A DNA stretch of 64,000 bases, taken from NCBI GenBank assembly GCA_009746045.1, contig RPFO01000026.1:3469108-3533107 (forward strand), read 5' to 3'. Positions 13,139 to 24,930 of the stretch are shown here, piece by piece. This DNA is from Mesostigma viride. Taxonomy: Eukaryota; Streptophyta; Mesostigmatophyceae; Mesostigmatales; Mesostigmataceae. The notes under the pieces were generated by a model. That model searched no databases. It had not been told where the DNA came from and saw nothing but the letters and a program-made list of their open reading frames with translations. The translations under genes and the position numbers were made by a program. Each line of letters begins with the position of its first letter. Positions within the stretch are counted from its first letter, which is position 1.

Positions 13139-14217
13139 TCCCCTTGTGTAATTAGAACGCGATATATTGCGTTGTAAGCTTTTTTTAGAACGCGTATAGC
13201 ACCTACAAGGAAAATTTTTTTTCATGGTCATGTATATACTTTCCTGAAAGCCGGCCATGAATCAAAGTTGTTTTTGAGCTACTCAGACCTACAACATGCT
13301 AATTCATTAGAGAGATACACTGGTTTGAATACAGGGGGGAGTTAGATGAGATGCTTAGGCTGACACACGGATTTCCGGCCTGCGCGCTGCGTATTGCCTA
13401 CCGCGGCTGAGCGGGACACCTCAGTACTGTACGGCAGGTCGTACGGTACTGAGGTGTCATGTGGACTGACGTGCAGTTAGTGCCAGACTGTTCCTAGGCT
13501 CTAGCTCGACCCGCCAGATCCGGGTTATCCGGGTCTGACGGGCCAAGTGTAGCTGTTGCTAGTGACGTGGTCGCATGGCATTGCAGTGTACAGTTGTCCA
13601 CTGGTAGGTGCTGCAGTGAGCACTGCCATAGGCATATAGGCGTACGTAGCACTGGGGAGTGCCACAGCACCGAGTTTACACAGTTCCATTCTGAGCTCTT
13701 CGCGTTCGTTGTATTATTTGCTAATACAATCTCCTTCATCACTCTCAGCATTCGTGAGTTGTCCATCGCATTCTCGACGTTCCAACTGGGGGTCTGACCA
13801 TGGCCGCGATATGTTGACCCTAGCTAGGTCACAAGTCATGTGCTTATTCACAAATGGTTCATGGAAAAAAACTGGCTTCTTGCACGAGCTATGCCAGGGC
13901 AACATATGCAGGCTTTGTGGAACAAAACTCAGGCCCATTGGGCCACTGGAGCTATTTTTCATTAGCATCACAAACACAACGCTGCCAGTACAACGCAGTG
14001 GGAAAAATGAGAGCCCTTCACAACATGGCGCAACGACACGAGCTCCATTAATTAATTAATTGATAGACACGTGACTGCGTCACGTGAGCATAAGTCCTCA
14101 GTGGGAGGGGAGCATGGGATGGAATGGATGGTGTAAGCTATCTAGGTCAAACTATGACATTAACTATGACATTAATTCCAAATAGTCGATCGTACAACCG
14201 GAAAATGCGGTGACGGA
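13139..14217. other. Spacer with a 44-bp hairpin
   Basis: No supported gene. At 13,415-13,458 an inverted repeat pairs GACACCTCAGTAC with GTACTGAGGTGTC, plus a few inner pairs (GTACG/CGTAC), around a 6-nt loop. A further (TTAA)n run lies at about 14,046-14,062. The left end of the LINE that follows is not clear. Confidence 0.5.
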
Positions 14218-15867
14218 ATGCAATATACGAGAATGCTCATAACTTTCGACTCCGGCCATGAAATTTCATCGGGGTTGGTTGCATTAGACTCGTCTTTTGA
14301 AGACGAACACGCTGATATAACTTTCTGCAGCTATCGCTCAATATTTCCGAAGATACCGGCACCGCCCTGCCCAGCAAATATCGCTGTTTTTCAGCTCGAT
14401 ATGGCGGAATACGACCCATCCCAGCAATCACAAGCGTCCGCGGCCCTGCACCAACTCGCTGATGAAGCCATGGCGTCATTGGAAACACCCTTGCACGCTA
14501 TGCCGGACGCCACTGTCAGCATCCAGCCGCTCCACTCCACCGCTCCGCCGTCGAACAGCGACCCTGCCATGGATACCCGCGAGGAGGCCTTTTCTGCCGA
14601 GGAAGCTGCCGCGTTTTTACCTGGCAAATGGCCAGACCTTGACGCCATCATGCGCCTGTCCCGAGCTAGCTGCCGCCCTCACCATCCTGCACCTGGCCAT
14701 GCCGAGAAAAAGTGCGAGATCCGGGACTGCAACCAACAGGTTACCCACCTGTCGGACTTTCTCCACGACAACCCCGACGACACCGACCTCTGCCTAAGTC
14801 GCAGTCTGGTGTACGTGCTCCCGTCTTTCCGACAGCGCCCTTGAGCACTTTGTCATGGCCAGGCCTCTCTGGACCTGGGAGCCGACCCCACTGTTGCTGC
14901 CGCCATCGACATCACCGCCAAGCAAGTCGCCAATACCTGCTTCGATCGCCTCCCCTCCCTCCTCAACGCTGCCCTCAACCCTGTCCACATGCAACCACCT
15001 CGCCACCTGGCACCACGCCCATTCCTCACACGCTGACACCTCGGCATCGACCACTCCGCCATCACCCACATTGCAGCAGGACTGCAGCAGCAGCAGCAGC
15101 AGCTCCTCCACCAGCTCCAGCAACAACTTGCCGCCTCCATAACTCCTGCCGCAAGACCACCTATGCCGCCACGCTTCAGAACCCTACGGAGCTCATCAAC
15201 GAAATCAAAACAGCCGTCAAGGCCAGCACACGGGATGCTATGCACGAACCCATTCGCTCATGCAGTATTGTGGTACGCGGCGTCCCCTCGAACGTCAACG
15301 ATGCACGCCTGGGCACCTACCTCCGGGGCGACCCCATCCTGGGGAAGCTCGGCGTGGCCCAAAGCGTCGTCATTAAAACGGCACGCCGGCTCGGCGGCCC
15401 CATGCACCGCCCCTGTCTTGGTGGAATTCCACTGCAAGTCCTGAGGACAAACTGCATGCAAGTGCAGAAGGCCCGCCGGAACCTCCACGATATGTACCCA
15501 ACTGAGCATCGACGATTTCTATACTCCGGAGCAGCTTGAGGCCCGGGCTGCCGCCCTGAACCGGCCGGAGGTCCACGAGGCTTGGGCAGCCAAGCAGGCC
15601 AACCCGCAACTATACGGTGCAGCATCTATGCCCGCCTCTTTAACCCATGGCGTCTTCATCGTCCGCATTAACGGCCAAGACCTTCCTCCAATGACGGCGA
15701 CCCCCATGGATACCGCCCGGTGCCAGCGCCCCAGCCCCCTGCTCGGCCCCCGCCGTCACCGCCATCGCCACCGGCATCGACGGTCACCTGCTCCCCAGCA
15801 CGTGTGGGGATCCGCCGAGGCAACTTCCGAACTCAGGTATGGCTGCCAGGCTTGGCCGCCCCCCTAA
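14218..15867 (+). pseudogene. LINE ORF1-like protein, frameshifted
   Basis: Coding signal shifts between frames: 14,218-14,844 (208 codons), then 14,712-15,539 (275 codons), then 15,628-15,867. The central part (about 15,190-15,480) contains a stretch reading IRSCSIVVRGVP that looks like the first strand of the RRM-like/ORF1p nucleic-acid-binding fold, followed by a basic region; flanks are Pro/Gln/His-rich. The product would be the RNA-binding chaperone of the LINE particle. A CAG run near 15,080 may have helped shift the frame. The assignment rests mainly on position upstream of a clear endonuclease. Confidence 0.5.
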
Positions 15868-15971
15868 TAAATTCGTTCGCTTTGCACCTGAGCCGGAGCC
15901 CGCGCTGCGAACCCTTCTCTCCTATCATGCAATGACGACGCTCGCGGCCCCGCGGCTCCGCGGCTCTAGCA

Positions 15972-16361
15972 GTGCATGGGATCTCTAGCAGTGCATGGGA
16001 TCTGCCTAACTCCCCTTCCCGCCCCTTCGCCTTCGCAGCCCTCGGGCTGTCGGAGAGAGAGCAACGGGTCGGCGCAGTGAGCCAGGTTCGCCCCGCCTCG
16101 CGCGGCCGCCTCCGAAACCTCCTCAGACTGCACGCATTTCTTATGCGTGCAGACGCAGACTCATTCTACCTGGCCACCCAAGCCAACCGTCGGCGTCGCC
16201 TCGACGCGTTGGCACTGGAAGAATCGCAAACGGTGATTGAAAGCATAAGTCCTCAACCCGCCCCCCCTACCCCACCACCTCCACCCCCATGCACCCCCAT
16301 CACCACTGACCCTGCCTCCATCTCCGCCCCCACCCCCGCCTGCACCCGCGGCCCCCTATAG
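15972..16361 (+). pseudogene. LINE ORF remnant between ORF1 and endonuclease
   Basis: A 129-codon frame with an Arg-rich helical centre and a Pro-rich C-terminus, ending just before the endonuclease start. A 16-bp direct duplication (AGCAGTGCATGGGATCT) lies at its left edge (about 15,968-16,001). No family recognised; probably the ORF1 tail or ORF2 leader of the LINE. Confidence 0.35.
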
Positions 16362-16382
16362 CTTTTCGGTCAACACGCGCCC

Positions 16383-17716
16383 TTGGTCATCGCCACCTTC
16401 AACGCCCGCACGCTCCAGCCTGGCGCTGACCGCTGTCACTGCCTGCGCTGTGACGACTGTCAGTGCCATCAAGTCTCCAATCTTATTGGTTTCTGCATCG
16501 ACAATAATATCGCCATGCATCCTGGGATCGAATCCAAGAACACAGCCGGCGCACTGCACCGGCCCGCGGACCGACTGCCCTTGCTGCTGACGACATATCG
16601 ACGGCTGGCGGTTCTACTACGGAGGCGGCGACGGCACCAGGAACGGGGGGGCGTCGGTCTCCTCTGCTCCCCGCTCGCCGTACGCCACATGGGCGAACCC
16701 CATCTGCCGGTCAACGCTCGGCTCCTTGTGGCCACTTTTCATTCGGCGGAGGGCCACTCGACCTACGTACGCCCTGACGGTGGGCGTCAGTTACGCACCC
16801 CACTCCGGCCACCTGCAGAACAAGATCGCAAGGACTTCTTTGCTGCGCTGGAGAGCCTGGCGAACGGCATCCCTGGTCGCAACTACCTCGCTCTGCTACT
16901 GGACGCCGACGCAACGCTACCACCGGGTACTGGCGGATGTCAGCATGCCCCCAACGGTACGGTCTCCAATGCCACCACTGAATTTTTTGCTGATTTGCTT
17001 ACGACATGCGATTTGGTCACGTACTGCCAACACCCGCTTTCCACATAGTCCAGATGCTTTGGTCACACACACCTCGCCAACTGGCACTGAACGCTGCATC
17101 GACTATGTTCTAATGCGCAAGCGTCATCAAGGATCCGGCTGTACTATAGCTGCTCGCTCGCACGTGATCCCCCTGGTGCCGGCTCCGATCATCGCATCGT
17201 CACCGCCCGCATCCGCCTGCGATTCCCCTCGCCCTTTCGTAAGCACGTGGCACCACCTGATTTGCGCACACTACAGTTGCTTGAGAAATCTGACGACGCT
17301 CTGGAGGACTTCCCTGAAAAACGCGCCCACAAGCGCGCGGCAGAGGCGTTCGTCGACGCGCTGGACATCCCGGCCAGCCACGCCCAGCTGTTCGCTGCCG
17401 GCCCAGCATCGGCCCTTCGGCACCTCGCTGGCAAGCTGCCCGCGGCCGGGGCCCTAGCTGCTGCCCCCCCGCCGCCCGCCCCGCTTCACCAGCCTGCACC
17501 GGCTCCCCGCCGTCATCCAGGCCCGGCAAGCCCTGCGCGACAATTAACCGCCGGCGACCCCGCCCGCTACGCCCGCCTCAAAGCCGATTACCATGCACTC
17601 GGCCATCCGGCAGGCGACCAAGGAGCAGGAGGACCTTCATATGTCCGCGAGTACTTCGCCCACCTCAAGGACCAGCACGGCAAGTACGCCTGGACACGCC
17701 TGCGTCACGCCCAACG
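16383..17716 (+). pseudogene. LINE ORF2 endonuclease domain, frameshifted
   Basis: Apurinic-type endonuclease/exonuclease/phosphatase domain. It begins IATFNARTL (the family's first beta strand), has an LLDADATL segment at about 16,898 in the position of the GDFN motif, and ends in GAGSDHRIV at about 17,175-17,201, the conserved SDH motif with the catalytic His. Frames change at least once between about 17,048 and 17,175. The usual catalytic Glu box is not clearly preserved (HPGIES in its place). Downstream, 17,202-17,716 encodes the linker towards RT with basic and Ala/Pro-rich parts, until the outer LTR interrupts it. The enzyme would nick target DNA to prime reverse transcription. Confidence 0.75.
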
Positions 17717-18401
17717 AGTTAACGCCAAGCGCATTGGCGTGATCCTGATTTGGCATATCTCTGCGATTCCAGCGGCACCGGAACGAGTTCATTCCGACAA
17801 GTATCCAGAAAGTTATGGCGTTCCGACTTCCCGGTCGCGCGCGAGCGCGAGCCGGCTGTTCTTCTAAGTCGGACGTGAATATTTACCGACGACATATGGG
17901 GTCGACAGTAATTCCTGGGCTGACAGGAATTAGGTGCTGAACCTACTACGGTATTGGATTAATACGTCGTACGCAGGAAATAGGAACCTTAACCTGTGGT
18001 CTGTTGGTACCGCAGGCTTAGTCCAAGGTGCAGATGCAATAGTCACTGTGGACTGTGCTCTGTGGTCACTGTACTGTATGGCAGGCCTACTGTATAGGAA
18101 CTGGGCGCTGTACAGGTAGTGAATACTGTACCGGGAGTGTTATTACTGAGCAGGCCTCCTAGGCTGCTCAGGACTAGCAAGCACAGTGCACAAGTATATA
18201 AAGAATAGGCCAGTGCCAATTGGGCATCTCTTGCGAGCCCGCCTCACGTGTGTTGCCTTGACTTGGCAAACTCGTGTACAAGCCTCAAGTGTGTGAGCGC
18301 TGTAACATTATCCAAATTTTTAACAAAGCTCCGTTCCAACCACATTCACACATTGCTGCATTGCAACCATATCCTATACATTGCGTTTAAAAACGTTAAC
18401 T
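17717..18401 (+). repeat. 5' LTR of outer copia-like element
   Basis: 685 bp, bounded by AGTTAAC/GTTAACT inverted ends. A TATATAAAG box lies at 18,195, preceded by an imperfect hairpin GAGCAG-CTGCTC (about 18,149-18,170), so transcription probably starts within the last ~180 bp. It shares diagnostic variants with the LTR at 36,938 (TACCGACGAC, GTCCAAGGTGC) and not with the inner pair. Confidence 0.93.
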
Positions 18402-18494
18402 CAAATTACAAGCAGTCTCGACGGAACGGCCAGGAGGGTCGTTGCTGTTTGCTGCGTGCAGCGTTGACGACGCGAGAAGCTCGTCAGGTGTCGA

Positions 18495-19421
18495 ATGGTG
18501 CAGGAAGAACAACGGCAGCAGAATTTCCGGTTTCCTCGGCAGTCTGCTGGTGGTTCCATTTCGCCTGAATTGCGTCGTGTGGTTCGAGATTTATCTTTAC
18601 TGCTTGCAGATCGTCCACCTGTTAATCGCAACTTTGTGCAATTCGTCGACGACCAGGTCGAGGATTGGGAGCGCATTCTGCAGCACGTCCGAACCATCGT
18701 CATTCCGGAGCACCGGAGCGTCGACGACATCGAGCAAGAGCTGCACGGTTTGGTCGGGATCCAGACTGTGATTACAGCCTTAGCTGAGCGGGTGCGTGCG
18801 GAGTTGGCGGCCAGGCGAGGAGAAGCTGCGGAGCCAGCTGGTGCAGTGCGACACGAGTTCGTGCAGGCAGCAGCGGGTGCTGGTGTACAACGTACGTTCG
18901 CAGGCGTAATCGGCGACGAGGGTGTTGCAGCGGGACCAGTTCGACGTGAGCGACGCGGGGCGGAGCGCTACAGGCGGCTGGCAGAGGTCGAGGCGGCTGC
19001 GGAAGCCATCACCGGAGGTCAGCGTGCGGCACGAGTCGGCAGGATTCCGGAGCGAGGAAGGGTTCCTTTTCAGGAACTGCCCCAACCTCTTCGCGTTCGT
19101 GTGACGCGTTGGGAAGAGTTCGCCCCTCTTGGTTACGACAGTGACCTTGAGCTGGTGGGAGCTGTGGGGGTCGCTGGTCTAGGCGACGAGGAGCTTGGCG
19201 ACCACGAGGTGCCAAGATACAATCCGCGGGGTGTTAACGACGGGTTGTCACCTGTCTACTACACTAACGGTGACGACGCTGTCATCGCGGGCCGACAGCG
19301 GGCCGACGACGGCGCAGCAGGTAGCAGGGTGCCAGAGCTTATCGTTGTGAGCGACAGCGACAGTGACAGCGACAAGGAGAACCAGGAAGCGCCTGCGGGT
19401 GACCGTGGTGGTCTTGACTGA
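18495..19421 (+). CDS. Copia-like element ORF1 accessory protein (intact copy)
   Basis: 308 codons between the 5' LTR and gag, a position where copia elements normally have no gene. No family recognised. The N-terminal ~110 residues look helical and amphipathic (ELRRVVRDLSLLL), the middle is Ala/Arg/Gly-rich, and the C-terminus is acidic. Residues 282-296 read LIVV followed by an SDSDSDSD run and KEN: the first part matches the SUMO-interacting-motif pattern (hydrophobic core plus acidic/serine tail), the second an APC/C KEN-box degron. The inner copy conserves both motifs although its frame is broken. The start is the first ATG after the LTR leader. Role unknown; interaction with host regulatory machinery is only a motif-level inference. 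Confidence 0.7.
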   Translation: MVQEEQRQQNFRFPRQSAGGSISPELRRVVRDLSLLLADRPPVNRNFVQFVDDQVEDWERILQHVRTIVIPEHRSVDDIEQELHGLVGIQTVITALAERVRAELAARRGEAAEPAGAVRHEFVQAAAGAGVQRTFAGVIGDEGVAAGPVRRERRGAERYRRLAEVEAAAEAITGGQRAARVGRIPERGRVPFQELPQPLRVRVTRWEEFAPLGYDSDLELVGAVGVAGLGDEELGDHEVPRYNPRGVNDGLSPVYYTNGDDAVIAGRQRADDGAAGSRVPELIVVSDSDSDSDKENQEAPAGDRGGLD

Positions 19422-19523
19422 GTGGTAACACTTGTCAATTTCCTTTCTTGTTCAGTAGCTTATATTGCTTTAATTGCTGCTTGGCCACTTGGCTGGCTGT
19501 AGCAGATCTGAACAGGGGCCATC

Positions 19524-20562
19524 ATGAGTGAGGGCGCTATTGACCAACGAGGGCGCGGTATCGGCTTTGAGCGGCGCGGCGCTGGGATGGATGGACGCGA
19601 TGGACGCGATGGACGCGATGGACGCGGTGGAGGCCAGGCGCTGGGAGACCAGGCTGCGCTGGCAGATGATCAGAGCCAAGGATCCCAGGGCGGTCAGAAC
19701 GCGCCAGCTGCAGATCAAGCAGCACCTAGGCGGCCGACCGTGGCTGAGGGGTACGCGGTGCTAAGCCAGTTTCAGTCCATCAAGGACAATTGGCAGCCCC
19801 GGGACGCGGAGAGGATGTTAGAGGACATGAACTTGTACACGGACATCTACACCGGTGACAAGCTTCGCATCCTGGCATCTAGTGCCTACATAAGGCAGTC
19901 GGCGAGGCGACTGTTCAAGTTCGTCCGGGAGCGACACAAAGCGGGGGACACCTGGGCTGCGTTTATGACGCGACTCATGCAGGGTGTTCCTGAGTGATAA
20001 GAGGACCATAGATGGTTCTCACCTGAAGCAAGAGTACCTGGACTACAAGCCCATCAAAGGGCAGCTAGTGGTCCACGCCTTTGAAGACTTTGTCAAGCTG
20101 AGGGAGGACGCCATGGCCAAAGGGTTCTTCGTTGCAGATCGGATGGCCATGGGCGACTTTCTCAAGTCGCTGCAGCTGGATCCTGTCACGATGGACAACG
20201 TGACCATCCACATGCGCCAAGTCCATGGCTGGGCTGCCATGACGGACCAGCTGTATGAGTGTTTCAGCGGCAAGTATGTAGGTGGTAAGCGCCCACGTCA
20301 AGGGGACGAGGAGGCAGCTGAACCTGCAGTTAAGTCCATGAGGGGATCGGGCCACGGGGGCCCAGCGTCCTCGAGGGGGCCTGAGACCTCTTCTAGGGGT
20401 CGAGGAAGGTCCAGGAGGGGGCGTGGCAGAATGGCTGGACGGGGGACACCTCCGAAGTCGGGGCATCCACAGTCCCAGTTTGACTTCAAGAGGGTGGGTG
20501 GTCCTCCCAAGGCTGGGCCCAGCAGTGGGACCTCACGGGACATCAGTCAGGTGGAATGTTAT
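19524..20562 (+). pseudogene. Outer copia-like gag, frameshifted and interrupted
   Basis: Starts at ATG 19,524 with a GRDGRDGRDG repeat, then a helical capsid-like region (QFQSIKDNW through the TRL segment). At about 19,976-19,981 a 4-nt insertion relative to the inner copy shifts the frame; coding continues from 19,984 through the Arg/Gly-rich tail. At 20,563 an LTR-derived insert lands exactly at the first Cys of the zinc knuckle; the remaining knuckle and tail resume at 21,117. Gag would form the retroelement particle. Confidence 0.85.
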
Positions 20563-21111
20563 TGTCAAGAATCCTGTCTTGAATATGCCCATTATGCTTA
20601 CCGTGCAGAAATCTATAATACGGGCAATTGTATTCGAGCCCTAATTAACAAATAGATATGCTCGGATAGTAGTACCTAAGTGGGATTTGTCCTACGTGAA
20701 CGGACACTATGACTATGTGCCAAGTTGTACAATGGCACTAGGACCATTGGTCACTATCTTCACCAGATTATAGTATTGTGTCATATGCATGTCATACCAT
20801 GCCGTACCGAGTCATGCATGCGCATGCACCATGTTCCAACATACCAGCTGTCGTTATCGACCCATTGTCGGCCCATGCGCATACCAGGGCCGCCGCCACC
20901 ACTCACCTACCATAATTACCAATGTTCACGCTACCTTGAGGTAGCCATGGAAAGCCACACCATATGGACGTAATAAATAATTTTCCTGGCCCCTGACGCT
21001 TAAGTTGGCAATGATTCACCGCCTACAAATTATTAATTTAAGTCCCCATAATAATCACACATGCCTTTAACATGGTATCGGAGGAAAGTTCCGATCTTTC
21101 GACCTTTGACA
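20563..21111 (+). mobile_element. LTR-derived insert in gag
   Basis: 549 bp starting TGTCAAG and ending TTTGACA, flanked by a perfect 5-bp TSD GTTAT (20,558-20,562 and 21,112-21,116). Near its right end CCTTTAACA is followed at 21,073 by TGGTATCGGAGG, a primer-binding-site-like string, then about 27 bp and CCTTTGACA. This fits a 5' LTR (20,563-21,072) plus PBS joined by deletion to the last bases of the 3' LTR, rather than a simple solo LTR. The start resembles the LTR family at 33,646. Confidence 0.85.
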
Positions 21112-21116
21112 GTTAT

Positions 21117-23115
21117 TTCTGCCAAGGGAAGGGTCACTTCAGGAATGAGTGTCCCTTGTACCTGAGGCAGGAAGGTCAGAGCAAGCCAGCTCAGGGTGGC
21201 AGCAAGGAGAAGGCTGGTCCATCCCAGCCAGGATAAGGGCAAGGGCAAGGCTGCTGATCATTGACTTGAGCCTGCACACATCCCTGAACCCTGGAGGGTG
21301 CCCCCAGGGGTGTGTAATGTAGCTGCTAGTGACGGCAGTGAGGGGCAGCCCCATGCTCTAGTGACAGAGCCTATTGGACACGATGGGGCAAGCTTGGTTA
21401 CCACAGAGAGTATGCCAGCTGTAGCTGCAGTGGTTACTCGCCAACGTGCCCGCCATGGCGGTGCTGAGCCTGAGGTAGGACCTGGTGCTGTGGACCCAGG
21501 TGGATCTCAGAAGCATTCTGACCGTGCAGGACTGGCACAGGATGGTCAGGATGAGGATAGGGCTGGAGACAGTCTGACAGGCACGACCCTGGTGCCTCCT
21601 GTACATAAGGGATCTGTACATACCTTGAGTGCTAATAATGACACTAAAAGATTTTCTCTCTCATGTATGACATTGCCTCAAGGTTGCATACCATGTTTGG
21701 CCATGCAGCTCAGTCTTTGCAAGTTGCTAGACGGCTGGGAGGAAGTGAGTTGTACTCCATCTGCCAACAGGTTGCTCAAGCTTGCAAGTGCAGGCTAGTT
21801 GCTAGAAAGCCCAAGCAGTCTCATGCCAGGACTCGATCCTATTTTGCAGCCAGGCCATGTGCAGGTAGATATTCAGAGAATCAGGGGTTTGAAGCTGCTG
21901 GTGGCAGTGGACAGATATACCAAGTACAAGACCCTAGAGATCCTGCCTGACATGGAGAAAGCCTACGTACATTAATTGCTGCTCTGAAGTTGACAAGGAG
22001 CAGGTACCCTGGGTTGGAGTTGCTGCAGTGTGACATTCAGTTTGAGTGCTGTGAGAACCTGCCAGAATTTCCAGAGTTGCTGATTACACCCAGGGAGAGC
22101 CACGGCCAGCAAGGGGTTGTGGAGAGAGCCATCCAAGAGATCAAGACTGTGCTGCTGGTGGAGAGGATTCCAAGGACGTCATCTGCCATTGTGACATCTG
22201 CATGGCTACGTTCTGTGGAGGATAGGCTGAACCTCAGGACTCCCATGTTCTTTGGTGACATTTCCATCAATCCTCTTATGCTGCACACCAGGATGCTGCC
22301 AGCTGATGCTGAGCAGGCATGGAAGGAGAAGCTAGAGGCCAAGTTCCTCAAGCTGAGGCAGAAAGACAAGGGCTGGAGTGTCCTAGAACCTAACGTTGGA
22401 CAACAGGTTGTTGTGTGGAAGGAGCCAAGCTTTCCAGGGAAACGTGGCAGCTGGCATGATGGGGTGGTGACCCGAGTAGAAGCCGCTGGCCATAAGTGCT
22501 GGGTGGCCATTGATGGCTCCCAAGCAGTGCACCGTCTGTCCTGGTCAAAGATCCGTCCCCGGGGAGGTAATCAAGGAGACCTCTTCCAGGTGCCCGTTGG
22601 TGTACAAGGCGGGGGTGACGTGGAACTTCCTGATCAGGGTGCTACAGCTGTATCGAGCCCTCAGGGTGACCCTGGCCCGGCCCCTGGGGTACCTTCACAT
22701 ACGGTGGTTGGGCAAGCAGGCGGACAGGCTGCACCTCCGGAACGGCCCCACACCAGGCCTAGGGGTGTGCGTCTATCAGATATTGTACAGGCTTTGCAAG
22801 GAGCCAAGAAGGAGCCTAAGGTGTCCAAGCTTGTCCAGTTGGATGAACCTGGGGTAGCTGCCATGGAGATAGATACCAATGCACAGGTTTCTGTCATGGG
22901 ACCTCAGCATACAGGAGAACTGCTGGTCGGTGAACCAAGTTGCCCCTGGGTGTCTGATTTCAGTGGTAGGACGCATCTAAGGGTGTTGGGAGAGGTTACT
23001 GCCCCTGTCATGGGTGTGGATGTGACCTTCCTTGTCCTAGAGGACTATGATGGCCCTGTGATTTTGGGTCAGAATTTTCTGGGCAATCCTGGGATTTCTA
23101 TCAGAGCTACAGCTC
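21117..23115 (+). pseudogene. Outer copia-like pol, 5' part (integrase and protease-like)
   Basis: Same content as the inner pol up to the protease-like segment: zinc-binding region, integrase core and the DTN-bearing protease-like stretch, ending at CTGAG (23,115-23,119) where the inner element begins. Relative to the inner copy the frame is broken by a CCAG duplication at about 21,226, CA at about 21,661, 4 nt at about 21,834, one A at about 21,959 and 4 nt at about 21,966. The last open stretch (21,990-23,115) runs into the inner LTR. The in-frame TGA between gag and pol (about 21,262) is conserved. Confidence 0.9.
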
Positions 23116-23119
23116 TGAG

Positions 23120-23815
23120 AGTTAACGCCAAGCGCATGGGCGTGATCCTGATTCGGCATATCTCTGCGATTCCAGCGGCACCGGAACGAGTTCATTCCGA
23201 CGAGTATCAAGAAAGTTATGGCGTTCCGACTTCCCGGTCGCGCGCGAGCGCGAGCCGGCTGTTCTTCTAAGTCGGACGTGAATATTTGCCGACGACATAT
23301 GGGGTCGACAGTAATTCCTGGGCTGACAGGAATTAGGTGCTGTACCTACGACGGTATTGGATTAATACGTCGTACGCAGGAAATAGGAACCTTAACCTGT
23401 GGTCTGTTGGTACCGCAGGCTTAGTCCTGGACTTCTAGGTGCAGATGCAATAATCACTGTGGTGACTGTGCTGTGGTCACTGTGCCTGTATGGCAGACCT
23501 ACTGTATAGGAACTGGGCGCTGTACAGGTAGTGAATACTGTACCGGGGTGTTATTACTGAGCAGGCCTCCTAGGCTGCTCAGGACTAGCAAGCACAGTGC
23601 ACAAGTATATAAACAATAGGCCAGTGCCAAATGGGCATCTCTTGCGAGCCCGCCTCACGTGTTGTGCCTTGACTTGGCAAGCGCGTGTACAAGCCTCAAG
23701 TGTGTGAGCGCTGTAAACATTATCCGATTTTAACAAAGCTCCGTTTCCAACCATATTCACACATTGCTGCATTGCAACCATATCCTTCACATTGCGTGTG
23801 CGAAGAACGTTAACT
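23120..23815 (+). repeat. 5' LTR of inner copia-like element
   Basis: 696 bp with AGTTAAC/GTTAACT ends. A TATATAAAC box at about 23,606 and the GAGCAG-CTGCTC hairpin just upstream are conserved with the other LTRs, pointing to a shared promoter layout. Confidence 0.93.
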
Positions 23816-23908
23816 CAAATTACAACCAGTCTCAGCGGAACGGCCAGGAGGGTCGTTGCCGGTTGCGGTGTGCAGCGTTGACGACGAGAGGAGCTCGTCC
23901 GGTGGTGA

Positions 23909-24828
23909 ATGGTGCAGGAGGAACAACGGCAGCAGGATTTCCGGTTTCGGCAGTCTGCTGGGGGTTCGATTTCTCCTGAATTACGCCGTGTCGTTCGGGA
24001 TCTATCTTTATTGCTTGCAGATCGTCCGCCTGTAAATCGCAGCTTCGTGCAATTCGTCGACGACCAGGTCGAAGATTGGGAGCGAATTCTGCGACACGTA
24101 CAAACCATCGTCATTCCGGAGCACCGGAGCATCGACGACCTTGAGCAGGAGCTTCACGGGTTGGTCGGCATCCAGACGGTGATTACTGCAGTAGCAGAGC
24201 GAGTGCGGACGGAGTTGGCAGCAAGGCGAGGCGAGGTTGCGGAGGCAGCTGGCGCAGGGCGACACGAGTTTGTGCCGACAGTAGCGGGCGCGGGAGTACC
24301 ACGTGCTTTCGCAGGCGGCATCGGCGACGAGGGTGTTGCAGCGGGCCAGTTAGGCGTGAACGACGCGGAGCGGAGCATCACAGGCGGCTTGCAGAGGTCG
24401 GGGCGACAGCGGAAGCCATCGCCGGAGGACAGCGCGCGACAAGAGTCGGCAGGTTTCCAGAGCGAGTAAGAGTTCCTTTTCAGGAGCTGCCCCCGCCCCT
24501 TCGCGTTCGTGTGACGCGTTGGGAGGAGTTTGCACCTCTTGGGTACGATAGTGACCTTGAGGTAGGAGCAGGGGGTGTCGCTGGGCTAGGCGACGAGACA
24601 CTTGGCGACCACGAGGTGCCAACGTACAATCCGCGAGGTGCCAACGACGGGTTGTCACCTGTCTACTTTACCAACGGTGACGATTCAGTCATCGCGGGCC
24701 GACAGCGGGTCGACGACGGCGCAGCAGGTAGCAGGGTACCAGAGCTGATTGTGGTGAGCGACAGCGACGACGACAGCGACAAGGAGAACCAGGACGCGCC
24801 TGGGGCCAGCCGTGGTGGTCTTGCCTGA
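23909..24828 (+). pseudogene. Inner copia-like ORF1, broken
   Basis: Homologous to the intact 18,495-19,421 frame. Colinear to about 24,340, then a 1-nt deletion shifts the frame and translation stops at 24,469; the C-terminal third is open again at 24,511-24,828 and keeps the LIVV-acidic-KEN tail. Retention of the tail in both copies suggests it mattered before decay. Confidence 0.8.
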
Positions 24829-24930
24829 GTGGTAACACTTGGCACTTTCCTTTCTTGTTCAGTAGCTTATATTGCTTTAATTGCTGCTTGGCCACTTGGC
24901 TGGCTGTAGCAGATCTGAACAGAGGCCATC

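Larger units (their letters stand above)
14218..17716 (+). mobile_element. LINE, 5' half (ORF1 and endonuclease), split by LTR element
   Basis: The 5' half of a non-LTR retrotransposon whose 3' half (reverse transcriptase) resumes at 37,623 after the 19.9-kb outer copia-like element. The junction is proven by the TSD CAACG at 17,712-17,716 and 37,618-37,622: removing the insert and one TSD lets the reading frame cross the junction. The left end is not defined. The coding region is in several frames, so the copy is dead. Confidence 0.8.

Noticed and set aside
17717-23119. Complete copia element ending at 23,119
   Set aside because: Its pol is cut exactly at a CTGAG that recurs at 31,157, and the downstream pol part continues there; the LTR at 23,120 belongs to the nested copy.
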